Shown: positions 15,266 through 25,832, numbered from the stretch's first letter. The stretch is DNA of 64,000 nucleotides from Metabacillus litoralis (GCF_003667825.1 NZ_CP033043.1:4111001-4175000); one strand, 5' to 3'. The notes: generated by a model from the letters alone, not told the origin. Translations and numbers: made by a program.

Positions 15266-16476
15266 AACATGTCTTCTTCTCCTAACTTCATTTTACCAGA
15301 CATCTTCTCGCCATTTCGATAAAATGTTAACTCAATGGTATCGCCAACTTCTTGATTATAAAGGATTTTTCTTAAGTCTATGATATCCTTTATATTTTCA
15401 CCGGCAAACTGTGTGATTACATCAAACTCTTGTAATCCTGCTTGTGCTGCTGGTGAGACTGGGACAACACTCATGACAATAACACCTTCGTTTATATCTT
15501 GAGGTAGTTTTAATGTTTGTTCCTTATGATAAGAGGACACTTCATTTAACGATCTCATGCCGATTCCCATATAAGGACGTCTTACTTCACTATACTTTTC
15601 TAAGTCTTCTATAATAGGTATTGCATGGTTTGCAGGAATAGATAATCCTATTCCCTCAACAGCTGCTTGGGCTATTTTCATTGAATTAATTCCAATAACC
15701 TTACCGTCTAAATTAATAAGTGCTCCACCACTGTTCCCAGGGTTGATTGCTGCATCTGTTTGTAAGACTTCAGCATTCCAATCTACTTGTCCGTCACCGT
15801 TCTCATCAATAGGAATCGCTCTTTCTGTTCCTGAAATAATTCCTTGTGTAACTGAGCCTGAAAATTGCAAGCCAAGTGGATTACCAATCGCAATGACAGG
15901 TTCACCTGGTTTTACTGCATCTGAATCACCAAATTGAGCTACCTTCGTAATTTTATTAGCATCAACTCTTAAAACAGCAAGATCTGTTAACACATCACTG
16001 CCTAGTATTTCAGCAGGAACTCTTGTCCCGTCACTTAAACTGATCTCTACTTGTGATGCACCCTCGATAACATGGTGATTTGTTACGACAAAAGCATCTT
16101 TACCTTCTTTTTTATAAATGACTCCTGAGCCGGTACCTGCTTCACCGGTTTCACTCCAAAACCCTGCTTCCTGAAGGTTAACAACACCGACTACAGCATC
16201 TGATACCTCATCAACAATATCAGTAATGGCTGAATTTACATCTACTGATACATTTTTAACGGGTCCTGTATCTTCAACTGTTTGTCCTTGTTGGTCTGTA
16301 GCTTCTTCTCCAAGGTTCATTTCATAAGGCACGAAATTTGATAGTGCTGGTAAAGCAAAGAACACTAGTAGTCCTCCTAAAATGGCTCCTACCAGTCCAG
16401 CTAAAAACCAGCCTCCACGGTTTCCCTTTTGCCTTTTGGCATCATAATTTTCATAATCTTGATCATAATAGCCCAT
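15256..16476 (-). CDS. htrC: HtrA-family serine protease HtrC (YyxA)
   Basis: This is a membrane-anchored DegP-like protease for extracytoplasmic protein quality control. After a short cytoplasmic region there is one membrane helix ([20 protein letters not shown]), then a trypsin-like domain with the triad His in TNHHVIEGA (about 135), Asp in [10 protein letters not shown] (about 165) and Ser in NPGNSGGAL (about 249). One PDZ domain covers roughly 305-395. ATG 16476 (MGYYDQDY) gives 406 aa, like the B. subtilis protein; in-frame ATG codons seven and four residues earlier are alternatives. It is the last gene of the wal cluster. Confidence 0.94.
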   Translation of the reverse strand: MGYYDQDYENYDAKRQKGNRGGWFLAGLVGAILGGLLVFFALPALSNFVPYEMNLGEEATDQQGQTVEDTGPVKNVSVDVNSAITDIVDEVSDAVVGVVNLQEAGFWSETGEAGTGSGVIYKKEGKDAFVVTNHHVIEGASQVEISLSDGTRVPAEILGSDVLTDLAVLRVDANKITKVAQFGDSDAVKPGEPVIAIGNPLGLQFSGSVTQGIISGTERAIPIDENGDGQVDWNAEVLQTDAAINPGNSGGALINLDGKVIGINSMKIAQAAVEGIGLSIPANHAIPIIEDLEKYSEVRRPYMGIGMRSLNEVSSYHKEQTLKLPQDINEGVIVMSVVPVSPAAQAGLQEFDVITQFAGENIKDIIDLRKILYNQEVGDTIELTFYRNGEKMSGKMKLGEEDMLGG

Positions 16477-16639
16477 AATGTTCACCATTCCTTTCACATG
16501 CTATGAATAGTGTTTACCTAATCAACATTATTCTCCTATACAATGAAAATTAACCAAGATGATGACGATTTTCTGTTTTTTCATTTTATTAATTTAACCT
16601 GTTAATCTTCACTGTTGGTCATGCCATTTTTAGCTCATT

Positions 16640-17434
16640 TTAAATGGCTACAAGCGAAGTCGGGGTTGATGGGTCTGTATCATATAACTCAAAACTTTCG
16701 CCTGTTATAAACCCTTTGCTGGCAAGTGTTTGCTCAACAGACATTCTGGCTAAATCCTTCATATTATTATCTTTACTAAGATGGGCCAAATAGATTCGTT
16801 TTGTTGCATCTCCAATCACATCCATCATAGCAATTGCTGCATCTTCATTAGAAACATGTCCAACATCACTTAAGATACGACGTTTGATACTCCATGGATA
16901 GTGTCCCATTTGAAGCATAGAAACATCATGATTGCTTTCAAACACAAAGGCATCGGCATTTTTAATCGTGCCTTTCATTCTATCACTAACATAGCCTGTG
17001 TCTGTAATAAGAGCTAGTTTTTTTCCTTGATGATGAAACACAAAAAACATAGGCTCTGCTGCATCATGTGAAACTCCAAATGATTCTATATCTAACGCAC
17101 CAAAGGATTTAACAGATCCTGTAGGAAAAACAAACTTTTGCTCTGTTGCAATTTCTCCAACTAATCCATTCATAGCCTGCCAGGTTTTTTCGTTCGCATA
17201 GATAGGTAGTTTATGCTTTCTTGCTAAAACTCCTAATCCTTTTATATGATCGCTATGTTCATGTGTGACCAAAATTCCTGAAAGCTTTTGAATATCTCGT
17301 CCAATTTGGTCAAATAAATTAGTCATCTGTTTACCACTTAAGCCGGCATCAACTAAAAATGCTTGATCTTCCGCCTCCACATAAATGGCATTCCCCGTAC
17401 TTCCGCTTGCAAGTACACTAAACTGCAAGCTCAT
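16640..17434 (-). CDS. walJ: Metallo-beta-lactamase-fold hydrolase WalJ (YycJ)
   Basis: The 264-aa protein has the metal-binding motif [10 protein letters not shown] (HxHxDH) near residue 57, an N-terminal SGSTGNA loop, and further ligands in ITDTGYVSD and HVSNEDAA. The family has exonuclease-type activity and has been linked to coordinating DNA replication with cell-wall events. Its place after walI in the wal operon is conserved. Confidence 0.94.
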   Translation of the reverse strand: MSLQFSVLASGSTGNAIYVEAEDQAFLVDAGLSGKQMTNLFDQIGRDIQKLSGILVTHEHSDHIKGLGVLARKHKLPIYANEKTWQAMNGLVGEIATEQKFVFPTGSVKSFGALDIESFGVSHDAAEPMFFVFHHQGKKLALITDTGYVSDRMKGTIKNADAFVFESNHDVSMLQMGHYPWSIKRRILSDVGHVSNEDAAIAMMDVIGDATKRIYLAHLSKDNNMKDLARMSVEQTLASKGFITGESFELYDTDPSTPTSLVAI

Positions 17435-17455
17435 ATTATGTCACTCCTCTTTTCC

Positions 17456-18277
17456 CTAATCTGCTAACTGTAAAACATCGCCCTCTAAGGCATTCACATA
17501 AAAATCTTGTCTCTCTTTATCTTTTGTTTCTATGATAATATGCCAGGTAGGCGCCAAAATTTGTTGATTCGAAAGTGGAATATGTGTGTAATAGCCATAC
17601 TGCATGGTAACAATTTGACTATTCTCTGGAAGGTAGTTTTTATTATATAGAGCTTCGATTGCTTTTAAGGCTGTGATCGTTGATTCTTGCTCCTCTACTT
17701 CCTTAATTCCCTCAAGCATTGATTGCTCATATCCATAAATTTGATTATCCTCATCTAACTGAAGAATCACCATACCGATATGATCCAGTTTTGATTGAAA
17801 GATATTGCGATTTTTATATTTCTGAATACATATTATAGAGTTAGATTCCTCATCTGTATACCAATAATGATAAAGTTCACCTGAAATAACATTGTCTTTT
17901 AAAAATTGATTCACTTTACTTTCTAAGTTGACATCAGGCAACGGAAATGGTTTGGTTAGCTTCATTTTTAATGAACGAAAGGATTCTTCTTCATAATTTG
18001 TATTTGTTAAAACTAATGATTGTCCTTTATCATTAAGCTTACTAACTTCTTCAAGGGTGAAATCCTTACTTTTTGCCGTTATATAGAAGCCCTTTCCGAT
18101 ATCTTCAGGTAAATCACCATACTTAATATCCTCAGCTGCTAGCTTTTCCTCCAAGGTTGCTTCTTGCATAACCGCATAATCCGATTTATCTCTTAGTTCA
18201 AAGAACTCAATCGCTAAGTAGATATCTAAGATTAGAAATGCAAGGATAAAAATGGTTTTTGTTTTACTCCAATCCAC
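17456..18277 (-). CDS. walI: Two-component regulatory protein WalI (YycI)
   Basis: The 273-aa product has one N-terminal membrane helix (TKTIFILAFLILDIYLAIEF) and an extracytoplasmic domain of the YycI fold. With WalH it forms a membrane complex that restrains the WalK kinase. It overlaps walH by 14 bp, so the two are coupled. Confidence 0.94.
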   Translation of the reverse strand: MDWSKTKTIFILAFLILDIYLAIEFFELRDKSDYAVMQEATLEEKLAAEDIKYGDLPEDIGKGFYITAKSKDFTLEEVSKLNDKGQSLVLTNTNYEEESFRSLKMKLTKPFPLPDVNLESKVNQFLKDNVISGELYHYWYTDEESNSIICIQKYKNRNIFQSKLDHIGMVILQLDEDNQIYGYEQSMLEGIKEVEEQESTITALKAIEALYNKNYLPENSQIVTMQYGYYTHIPLSNQQILAPTWHIIIETKDKERQDFYVNALEGDVLQLAD

Positions 18278-19607
18278 CTTTATCCCTCCCTTGATTCGCC
18301 TTTAATTTCATCAGTGTGCCATCTTTCATCTCAATGCACCATGAAGGTGTTAGTTTTACATATTTTTGATCTGTAGAGCCACCTAATTCATACGCAATAT
18401 AGATATTTTCAATCTTTGATTTATCGATTGACTGATCAGCCTTCAGAATCTCAGCTACTTCTTTTCCTGAAATAAGACTAATAGGATTGCTGCTCGATAT
18501 CTGCGTCATTAACTGATACGAAGGACGTTCATAAATAGCAATTTCATTTTGTCCCCAGCGCTGCGAAATCATGGTTGGTCCAAAATATTCCTCTGTGGAT
18601 GTTAAGATAGGAATAGATCCAATCGACATAACATATCGGACCTGCTGGTTAGGCTTGTCTATATTAAATAAAAGATAATCATCTGTCCAGCCACCATGAT
18701 CATTTAAATAATTAATACTCTGCTCTAAAAGAAGATCCTCCTCCAATACACTTGATTCCGTTAGTGTCGGATTCACAAATCTAACCAAATGTTCATTTGG
18801 AAAAATATTTAGTTCTCTTTTACTATCAGTGTACCGATTACTAGAAAAATTCACATCCTGCTTAACAAGCCGAGGATTGCTGAATAAAGCATCCTTAAAC
18901 CTTTCATCATTTATTTCATCTGTTAAATATTGATAGCTATCCAGTTCTATTATATTGTCAGGAAGCATAATTTCATTTCCTATATCTGTCTCAAAAGCAA
19001 AGTAAGAGGAAAACTCACTTTTTTTATTATAAATAGTTGAAACAAACTGATTTGCATCTGGTAAATTAACAGAGGTTTCAACAATTTTAAGATTTTCCGT
19101 TGACACAAAGTATACCTTTTGAGCTTCTTTTTCATTAGGTACATTTAAATAAATACGATCAAAATGAATTGAGTCATTTGTTTCTGTATCCCATTCAAAC
19201 ATCGATTTCATTGTTTCCAAAGGTATTCCGTCGAGGAACCTAAGTTCTATTTTAGCCTCTGCTTTACTATGAATCCAATTATTAAAATTTTCCTCTGTAT
19301 ATGTTTGAGCAATATTCTTGTTGTTCCCTAAACTATAATTCCAGTCCTGCATTTCAGTCCAAAGTCCATCTAAATACTGATCATCCAATGTACTAAAATG
19401 AGTTTCAGGCGTATGAATATATAATTGTCTTGGTCTAATTACTTGATAAGGAGTTCTCCTCTCAGGACCAATTGGAACACTTTCAAAGAATGAATTGTTT
19501 TGAAACTCTTCATATGAGGGCTGAAGATTCCACATATTCCATGTAAAAAACAGACTAATGATCACCAGTACGGTTAAAGTGGCACTTTTTATTGATTCTT
19601 TATTCAT
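18264..19607 (-). CDS. walH: Two-component system activity regulator WalH (YycH)
   Basis: The 447-aa protein has one N-terminal membrane helix (SATLTVLVIISLFFTWNMW) and a large extracytoplasmic region with the YycH domains. It regulates WalK together with WalI. ATG 19607 overlaps the walK stop as ATGA; an in-frame GTG two codons earlier is less likely. Confidence 0.94.
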   Translation of the reverse strand: MNKESIKSATLTVLVIISLFFTWNMWNLQPSYEEFQNNSFFESVPIGPERRTPYQVIRPRQLYIHTPETHFSTLDDQYLDGLWTEMQDWNYSLGNNKNIAQTYTEENFNNWIHSKAEAKIELRFLDGIPLETMKSMFEWDTETNDSIHFDRIYLNVPNEKEAQKVYFVSTENLKIVETSVNLPDANQFVSTIYNKKSEFSSYFAFETDIGNEIMLPDNIIELDSYQYLTDEINDERFKDALFSNPRLVKQDVNFSSNRYTDSKRELNIFPNEHLVRFVNPTLTESSVLEEDLLLEQSINYLNDHGGWTDDYLLFNIDKPNQQVRYVMSIGSIPILTSTEEYFGPTMISQRWGQNEIAIYERPSYQLMTQISSSNPISLISGKEVAEILKADQSIDKSKIENIYIAYELGGSTDQKYVKLTPSWCIEMKDGTLMKLKANQGRDKGGLE

Positions 19608-21421
19608 TCCCACTCATCCTCTTGTTCCGGGTCATATGGTAAGGTGAAGAATACAGTTGTTCCCGCTCCTTCCCTACTTTGAGCCCAAATATCTCCTCCA
19701 TGTGCTTGGACCATTTCCTTCGCAATGGCTAGTCCTAAACCTGTTCCACCTAGTTTACGAGTTCGGGCCTTATCCACTCGATAAAAGCGATCAAAGATTT
19801 TATTTACGCTTTCTTGAGGTATTCCTACCCCTTCATCTTTTATCCGAATTTGCAACTCAGCAGGTAATACATCTACTGTAAAAATAACCTTTCCACCCTC
19901 TGGTGAATATTTAAGTGCATTAGAAATAATGTTATCTAGCACCTGTGTGATTTTATCTGTGTCAATATCAACATAAAGGGGATCGTTTGGTATATTCCTA
20001 AAAAATGCTACATGCTGCGACTTCGTCATTTCAAAACGATCAATGATCTTTTGAAAGAAGTCAGTAAAATTAATCCAATCTTTGTTTAGCTTATAATCAG
20101 TACGATCAAGCTTTGATAATTGTAGCAAATCATTCACTAACCTTATCATTCGTTCTGTCTCTGTTTGTGTAACATTCAGGAATTGCGGTGCAAGTTCATC
20201 ATCCTTCCAAGCACCATCTGCTAATGCTTCTAAATAGCTCCTCATCGTTGTCAATGGTGTCCGTAACTCATGTGATACATTAGCAACAAACTCTCTTCGT
20301 TCTTGCTCTATTTTTTCCTGCTCTGTAATGTCATAAAGAACAGCAATAAGTCCCTCATTCTTTCCTCGTTCCTTCTGAATCACTGAAAAACTAACACGAA
20401 GGATAAAAGGATTTTCATTCGTACCAGATTCAAGAATAAGTGATTCTTGTTCTTCTAATAAACTTTCAAATGTATATTCTTCACTTATTCCTAAAAGCTC
20501 TGTGATATTTGTGTTATTCACCGTTCCACGTGAAACATTCAGCATATCTATTGCTGGATTGTTAATAAGAATGACTTTTCCTTCACGATTTGTTGCAATA
20601 ACCCCATCAGTCATATGGGCAATAACAGACGCAAGCTTCTTACGTTCTCCCTCTGTCATAGCCTGTGCATCTTCCAGTTTTTCCGTTAAATAATTGAAGG
20701 TGATAGCCAACTGACCAATTTCATCTTCACCATACACTCGAACCTTTCGTGAGAAGTTACCATTTGCTAGCTCAATGGCTTGCTTCCTCATGTCTGTCAT
20801 TGGTCTAGTGATTGTTCTTGCTAGGAATATCCCTAAAGCAGCAGTAATTGCCAATGAAAGAATGGTTCCAGTAGCTAAGATTTTATTGATAATTCTCATC
20901 TGAGAAAAGACTTCTTCCATTGATGCCATTACATACACAGCACCGATTGTTTGGTTATTTTGATTAACGGGAACGGTCATAACACGCACACGTTCTGTTT
21001 CATAAATAAATACACCACTATAATCCAAACCTAATAAGGCACGGTGAACAGTTTCCTCAATTGATTTCTTCCCAACTACGTCCTTATTAATATCAGATGT
21101 TGCAATGACTGTTTTACTCATATCAATAACACGTACTTCAATAATTTCGTCTGTGAGAAAGTCCTCTAGAATCTTAGTAATTTCGCTCGTTAAGGTCTTT
21201 CCATCAGAATATTCCTTAGGATCTCGGGACATTTCTTGTTCAATATTATAAACTAGTAAGCTTAAGCGATTTGTTAATGAAGCCTCAAAGTTTGCTTTTA
21301 GTGAGGATTCCAATTCCTTAACAAAATAAATTCCGATAATCTGCATTGCCATCATAATAAGCAGCACATATACCGTAACAAACTTAAAATGGATGGATTG
21401 AAAGAACCTAACCCTTTTCAT
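19604..21421 (-). CDS. walK: Cell-wall-metabolism sensor histidine kinase WalK
   Basis: This 605-aa sensor kinase controls peptidoglycan hydrolases through WalR. Two membrane helices (about 12-32 and 182-204) flank an extracellular PAS-like domain (35-180). They are followed by HAMP (about 205-255, ARTITRPMTDMR), a cytoplasmic PAS (260-370), HisKA with the phospho-acceptor His in SHELRTPLTTMRS (near 382) and an ATPase domain with GGTGLGLAIAKEM. All catalytic motifs are intact. It follows walR by four bases. Confidence 0.97.
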   Translation of the reverse strand: MKRVRFFQSIHFKFVTVYVLLIMMAMQIIGIYFVKELESSLKANFEASLTNRLSLLVYNIEQEMSRDPKEYSDGKTLTSEITKILEDFLTDEIIEVRVIDMSKTVIATSDINKDVVGKKSIEETVHRALLGLDYSGVFIYETERVRVMTVPVNQNNQTIGAVYVMASMEEVFSQMRIINKILATGTILSLAITAALGIFLARTITRPMTDMRKQAIELANGNFSRKVRVYGEDEIGQLAITFNYLTEKLEDAQAMTEGERKKLASVIAHMTDGVIATNREGKVILINNPAIDMLNVSRGTVNNTNITELLGISEEYTFESLLEEQESLILESGTNENPFILRVSFSVIQKERGKNEGLIAVLYDITEQEKIEQERREFVANVSHELRTPLTTMRSYLEALADGAWKDDELAPQFLNVTQTETERMIRLVNDLLQLSKLDRTDYKLNKDWINFTDFFQKIIDRFEMTKSQHVAFFRNIPNDPLYVDIDTDKITQVLDNIISNALKYSPEGGKVIFTVDVLPAELQIRIKDEGVGIPQESVNKIFDRFYRVDKARTRKLGGTGLGLAIAKEMVQAHGGDIWAQSREGAGTTVFFTLPYDPEQEDEWE

Positions 21422-21425
21422 ATGA

Positions 21426-22133
21426 TTATTCCTGTTCTGATTGTTTTAGATAGTAGCCTACTCCACGTCTAGTTACAATCCATGTAGGGTGACTTGGGTT
21501 ATCTTCAATTTTTTCACGTAAACGTCGAACTGTTACATCAACTGTTCTGACATCGCCAAAATAATCATAGCCCCAAACTGTTTGTAACAAGTGTTCCCTA
21601 GTCATCACTTGACCAATATGTTGAGCTAGATAGTGAAGAAGCTCAAATTCACGATGTGTAAGCTCAATTGTTTCTCCACGTTTTGAAACCACGTAAGCGT
21701 CAGGATGAATAACTAGTGATCCGATTGAAATTTCATTGTTAGATCCTTTTGTTTCAGCTGTATCATTCGCCTGTTGTCGTCGAAGGTTAGCTTTTACACG
21801 TGCTAGTAATTCTCTTGTACTAAATGGCTTTGTTACGTAGTCATCAGCACCCAATTCAAGCCCAAGTACTTTATCTATTTCTGAGTCCTTTGCTGTTAAC
21901 ATAATAATCGGCATTTCATATTTCTTTCTAACTTCTCGGCACACTTCCATTCCATCTTTGTTAGGAAGCATAATATCTAGCAAAAGAAGGTCCGGATTAA
22001 TTTCCTCTACCATTTCTAAGGCCTGGTTACCATCATAGGCACAGTAGACCGTGTATCCTTCTTTTTTCAAATTAAACTGTAATATATCTGCAATTGGTTT
22101 TTCATCATCAACAACTAATATCTTTTTTTCCAT
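21426..22133 (-). CDS. walR: Response regulator WalR
   Basis: This is a 235-aa OmpR/PhoB-type regulator. The receiver has the acidic pocket DDE near residue 10, phospho-acceptor Asp53 ([13 protein letters not shown]) and Lys in VTKPF. The winged helix covers about 135-230 ([20 protein letters not shown]). It is the essential regulator of cell-wall turnover in Firmicutes and the first gene of the walRKHIJ-htrC operon. Confidence 0.97.
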   Translation of the reverse strand: MEKKILVVDDEKPIADILQFNLKKEGYTVYCAYDGNQALEMVEEINPDLLLLDIMLPNKDGMEVCREVRKKYEMPIIMLTAKDSEIDKVLGLELGADDYVTKPFSTRELLARVKANLRRQQANDTAETKGSNNEISIGSLVIHPDAYVVSKRGETIELTHREFELLHYLAQHIGQVMTREHLLQTVWGYDYFGDVRTVDVTVRRLREKIEDNPSHPTWIVTRRGVGYYLKQSEQE

Positions 22134-22474
22134 ATTCTCGCCCCTTTAATTTTGGCTCTGCTAACTTGTTTTTGTGAAGTCATTTTCGTGTTTTCTTTCT
22201 TTCCAAACTACACTATCATCACATCAAAAAAACTTTAGCGTCGTTCTAGTATGACAAGTTCATGCTTATGTTTAATGTACCACTTTCAAAGAAGAGATTC
22301 ATCTTTTTCAGGGTCTTCATGAACATTTTCATTGGAAAAACTTGGCTTACCACCAAGCTCTAATGGCGAAAGCCTTAGCTTTCTTATACTATCATCCTTA
22401 AAATTTTATACTTTCTGATAGTATACATAAAAGTGTTTAGATCATCACTTCTAGTGGTAAAGAGTAGTAGAACG
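22134..22474. other. wal operon upstream region
   Basis: About 340 bp with no gene. It should hold the walR promoter, which I cannot place with confidence. A 10-bp inverted repeat, TATACTATCA (22385-22394) and TGATAGTATA (22416-22425), lies in it and could be an operator or a weak hairpin. Confidence 0.45.
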
Positions 22475-22510
22475 AAAAAAAGGACTGACTCCCTAAAATG
22501 TGTCAGACCC
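22475..22510 (-). terminator. Terminator of the M23 peptidase gene
   Basis: On the minus strand GGTCTGAC and GTCAGTCC pair around a 12-base loop and are followed by seven T, just after the stop codon. Confidence 0.8.
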
Positions 22511-22518
22511 TTCTTTCA

Positions 22519-23973
22519 TTATTTTAAATAATCAACAGGATTTTTCAAGCTTCCATTTTCATACACTTCAAAATGCAGATGAACTCCTGTAGAATTCCCT
22601 GTTGTCCCCATTACACCGATTTTTTGACCCTGAGAGACAACCTGACCAACTGAGACAGAAATTGAATCTAAATGAGCATAAAGTGTTGTTATACCGTTGT
22701 TATGGTCAATAACAACCTTATTTCCATACCCACCATCAGATCCAGCAGAAATGACTTTACCATTATCTGCAGCCTTTATTGTACGATCACTAGGTCTTGC
22801 TATATCAATTCCTTTATGTAGTTTACCCCAGCGCTGTCCTAGACCACTAGAGATATAACCTCCAACTGCCGGCCAAGCCAGATCACCAGTACCTCTTGAT
22901 GGAATTACCTTCGTACCTTTGATAATAATCTCTTTAACAGGTGCCTTTACTACTTCTTCCTTTACCGTTTCACGTTTTACTTCGGTGCCATTTTCTTTAT
23001 AAGTTACATAGTTTACTAATTTTTCACCATTCTGACCCTTTTGAGATACTTCCTCTTCCCCTTTAGGTAAATTTGCATCTTCACTTATTTCAGTTTCAAA
23101 TACAATAGTCTCTTTTATAAATGATTCTTCTTTTATATTTACTGTAACATATGGCTTTAATACGGTTACGTTAAGCAAATCACCAGATTGAATAACAGAG
23201 TCTTCCTTAAGATCGGGGTTTAAACTTAATAATTCATCAAGAGTTAAGTCATGAGCCTCCGCAATATTTCCAAGTACATCATTTTCCTGTACCACATACT
23301 GTTTATCTTCAGGAGATCCCTTTTCTAATAGGTTTAACCCTTGCTCAGAGCTAATGATTTTATCTGGAGATACTTTTTTCGTTTCCAGCAAAACATCTTC
23401 TGAGAAGGTTACATCCACTATTCTAGATTGTCCCTCTCTAAGAGTAGCTGGTACTTGATTAGTAGCAATTCTCTTCTCTATTTCCTTTAATACATCTTCA
23501 GAAACATATTGAAGCTTATATCGCTTTAGAACTGCCTCAGCCTCTGCTTTACTTTTAAAGTAAGCAACTTCTTTTTCATTCACCTTTAGTGCAGTAGATT
23601 CCACTACAACATCTAGGTCTTTTTCTAAAGAACGAACTGTTTCATTGTTATCATAAACCGGTCTGAACATTTTTTCTGGTATAATCTCTAATTCTTCAAT
23701 TGTTAAATTAAGATCTTTATATATTTCTTTTACATTACTGATTTTTATTGTAGCAACTTGTTCAATTACATTTTGGTTATCTACTGTCCCCATATACTGA
23801 CCATCAAGGTAAACATGATATACGGTAGATAATGAGTTTTCAGCTTGTGCACTTACACTATGCGTTCCAAAAGTAATTGTTGCAGCTAATGCAATTCCCA
23901 TTGTCATCTTCTTGCTAAAAGAAACATGGTTATGTAAATGTTTTTCTCCTAAACTATTAAAGCGCTTAAACAA
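22519..23973 (-). CDS. Secreted M23-family peptidoglycan endopeptidase with LysM and G5-like domains
   Basis: This 484-aa cell-wall hydrolase starts at TTG 23973 behind an AGGAGG ribosome site. An N-terminal signal peptide (KKMTMGIALAATITFGTHSV) is followed by a long helical region, a LysM repeat at about 225-275 (YVVQENDVLGNIAEAHDLTL), a G5-like domain (280-350) and a C-terminal M23 domain with ligands in HKGIDIARPSD and GVHLHFEVYENG. It is expected to cut peptide cross-links. Its place next to walR fits control by WalRK, and a near-match WalR site lies upstream. Confidence 0.9.
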   Translation of the reverse strand: MFKRFNSLGEKHLHNHVSFSKKMTMGIALAATITFGTHSVSAQAENSLSTVYHVYLDGQYMGTVDNQNVIEQVATIKISNVKEIYKDLNLTIEELEIIPEKMFRPVYDNNETVRSLEKDLDVVVESTALKVNEKEVAYFKSKAEAEAVLKRYKLQYVSEDVLKEIEKRIATNQVPATLREGQSRIVDVTFSEDVLLETKKVSPDKIISSEQGLNLLEKGSPEDKQYVVQENDVLGNIAEAHDLTLDELLSLNPDLKEDSVIQSGDLLNVTVLKPYVTVNIKEESFIKETIVFETEISEDANLPKGEEEVSQKGQNGEKLVNYVTYKENGTEVKRETVKEEVVKAPVKEIIIKGTKVIPSRGTGDLAWPAVGGYISSGLGQRWGKLHKGIDIARPSDRTIKAADNGKVISAGSDGGYGNKVVIDHNNGITTLYAHLDSISVSVGQVVSQGQKIGVMGTTGNSTGVHLHFEVYENGSLKNPVDYLK

Positions 23974-24122
23974 TGGAATTTCCTCCTAAATCTTTTCTAA
24001 GAAACTCAGGAAGCCTCTTACAAATGAAACTGGCAGACAAAAACATGTCGGCAAATTTCACGTAATAATACACTCTATTACTCTAACACAAAAAAATATG
24101 ACTTTTGATTCAGTCATGAAAT

Positions 24123-24139
24123 TGTAATACTACTGTATC
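24123..24139 (+). promoter_or_regulatory. Near-match WalR box upstream of the M23 peptidase
   Basis: TGTAAT-N5-TGTATC matches the WalR direct-repeat consensus TGTWAH-N5-TGTWAH except at one base. It lies 150 bp before the start codon and points opposite to the gene. Confidence 0.3.
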
Positions 24140-24479
24140 ATTTAGTTATATAGTCGTAATATAGAGTAAAATTTACTATAGAATGCTCGTCACCTTATAA
24201 TATACGTTTTATACATAGGTTTTTTGGCGTTAATTAGGGGTGTTTTACAAAGCCTGGGTCCATTTAAGCTTGATGAGTTCACGTAGTCGGGATCACGGCA
24301 TTAAATAACTCTCAAGAATAAAGGATTTTTGCAACTACTTTAAGTTTATTTGTAAGTTATTTATTATTTTTGCAGCTTATTCAATTTATCAAACAACTAT
24401 AGATGTTATTTTATAACTTCATCAATTATTCTTGCATTCAACATATTTTCAGATTAGTAACTGTCTAACTTTCTTAGAA

Positions 24480-25170
24480 AAAAGTCAAAACCACCCGTGA
24501 GAACGGGTGGTTTGCTCTGCGGCTGAAAGCCTTTGTTACTGACCAAACCCTAAAGGGCTACTGAATGGTTCGCCAGTTGTACTACTTTTACTGGCCAGAC
24601 CTCAAAGGCCCCCTACCTATTTCCTTTTCTTTTTCTTTACCTCTTCACCTGTAAACGGATCAATGTATTCCATCATACTTAATTGCTCTGCGACTATATC
24701 ATCTTGTATTTGATTACGTATATATTCTTCTATTACTTTCTTATTTCTTCCAACTGTATCCACATAATATCCTGTACACCAAAATTTCCGATTCCCGTAT
24801 CTATATTTTAAGTTTGCATGCCTATCAAATATCATTAAGCTGCTTTTTCCTTTTAAATATCCTACAAACTGGGATACACTTATTTTGGGTGGAATACTCA
24901 CTAACATATGTACGTGATCTTTACAGGCTGTTGCTTCAATAATTTCAACACCTTTTCTCTCGCATAGAGTACGTAGTATTTCTCCAATGTCCTTTTTGAT
25001 TTTCCCATAAATTACTTGTCTTCTATACTTAGGTGCAAACACGATGTGATACTTACAATTCCAGGTTGTATGTGCTAAACTATTAGTGTCTTTTGACATT
25101 TAAACTCCTCCGTATGCTGATATTTTGGTTGGCGAACCAAAAATATTTTAGCACCTCGGGGGAGTTTTTT
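24480..25170 (-). mobile_element. IS200-type insertion sequence (tnpA only)
   Basis: A single HUH transposase gene is bounded by subterminal hairpins, as in IS200. On the right-end side AACCACCCGT and ACGGGTGGTT form a perfect hairpin (24488-24513). On the left-end side TATTTTGGTT and AACCAAAAATA pair (25121-25145), followed by GCACCTCGGGGGAG. No tnpB is present. Exact ends cannot be fixed because these elements make no target duplication, so the limits are approximate. Confidence 0.8.
24617..25099 (-). CDS. tnpA: IS200/IS605-family transposase TnpA
   Basis: This is a 160-aa Y1-HUH single-strand transposase, normal in length. The HUH motif is HVHM (His62, His64), and the nucleophile tyrosine is probably Tyr126 in VIEEYIRNQ. 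FKGKS-type (YLKGKSS) and RKFWCTGYYVDTVG segments are characteristic. The C-terminus is very basic. The reading frame is intact, so the element may still be active. A hairpin overlaps the translation start region, as is usual for limiting expression. Confidence 0.94.
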   Translation of the reverse strand: MSKDTNSLAHTTWNCKYHIVFAPKYRRQVIYGKIKKDIGEILRTLCERKGVEIIEATACKDHVHMLVSIPPKISVSQFVGYLKGKSSLMIFDRHANLKYRYGNRKFWCTGYYVDTVGRNKKVIEEYIRNQIQDDIVAEQLSMMEYIDPFTGEEVKKKKRK

Positions 25171-25195
25171 TAATACCACGCTAGAAGCTTTTTAG

Positions 25196-25222
25196 AACCC
25201 TAGGCCTAGCCTAGGGTTTTCT
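25196..25222 (+). terminator. Strong hairpin next to the IS200 element
   Basis: AACCCTAGG and CCTAGGGTT pair around CCTAG and are followed by T-rich sequence on the plus strand. Confidence 0.5.
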
Positions 25223-25236
25223 TTTATATAAATAAA

Positions 25237-25273
25237 TAAAAAGCATGAATCAAATATGATTCATGCTTTTTTA
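25237..25273 (-). terminator. Terminator of the tRNA cluster
   Basis: AAAAAGCATGAATC and GATTCATGCTTTTTT form a long hairpin with T runs on either strand. It lies directly after the last tRNA (Phe). Confidence 0.85.
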
Positions 25274-25275
25274 AG

Positions 25276-25348
25276 TGGCTCGGGACGGAATCGAACCGCC
25301 GACACATGGATTTTCAGTCCATTGCTCTACCAACTGAGCTACCGAGCC
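25276..25348 (-). tRNA. tRNA-Phe (GAA)
   Basis: The 73-base cloverleaf has acceptor GGCTCGG/CCGAGCC, the D-arm AGCTCAGTTGGTAGAGC, anticodon loop CTGAAAA and T-loop GTTCGATTC. CCA is not encoded. Confidence 0.95.
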
Positions 25349-25438
25349 CTATAATTTTGATGCATTGCTACCGAGCCGTACACTTTTAATATGTATATAT
25401 AAAAAGAAAGTATTTCTACTTTCATTATTGTATATGTA

Positions 25439-25515
25439 TGGCGGTCCGGACGGGACTCGAACCCGCGACCTCCTGCGTGACAGGCAGGCATTCTAACCAA
25501 CTGAACTACCGGACC
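25439..25515 (-). tRNA. tRNA-Asp (GTC)
   Basis: The 77-base cloverleaf has acceptor GGTCCGG/CCGGACC, anticodon GTC in CTGTCAC, T-loop GTTCGAGTC and an encoded CCA. Confidence 0.95.
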
Positions 25516-25546
25516 ATACAAGTATATAATAGATTAAAAGATAAAG

Positions 25547-25618
25547 TGACCCATACGGGATTCGAACCCGTGTTACCGCCGTGAAAGGGCGGTGTCTTAA
25601 CCGCTTGACCAATGGGCC
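25547..25618 (-). tRNA. tRNA-Glu (TTC)
   Basis: The 72-base cloverleaf has acceptor GGCCCAT/ATGGGTC, anticodon TTC in CTTTCAC and T-loop GTTCGAATC. CCA is not encoded. Confidence 0.95.
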
Positions 25619-25634
25619 ATTGTCATAATAACAA

Positions 25635-25710
25635 TGGTGAGCCATGAAGGACTCGAACCTTCGACCCTCTGATTAAAAGTCAGATGCTCTACCAACTGAG
25701 CTAATGGCTC
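25635..25710 (-). tRNA. tRNA-Lys (TTT)
   Basis: The 76-base cloverleaf has acceptor GAGCCAT/ATGGCTC, anticodon TTT in CTTTTAA, T-loop GTTCGAGTC and an encoded CCA. Its 5' third is duplicated upstream at 25833. Confidence 0.95.
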
Positions 25711-25832
25711 ATCTTATAGTGATGAGTATAAATATGTTTACCTCTTGTAACAGACACCCAAATCTCAGTAAGGATAATCAAGGAGCAGCTCGATTTGTGC
25801 GCTGATGTTTCGCTGCGCAGCTTATTCGGTCG

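Noticed and set aside
25339..25521. Small protein gene
   Set aside because: It overlaps tRNA-Asp and part of tRNA-Phe on the same strand; the frame is a by-product of tRNA sequence.
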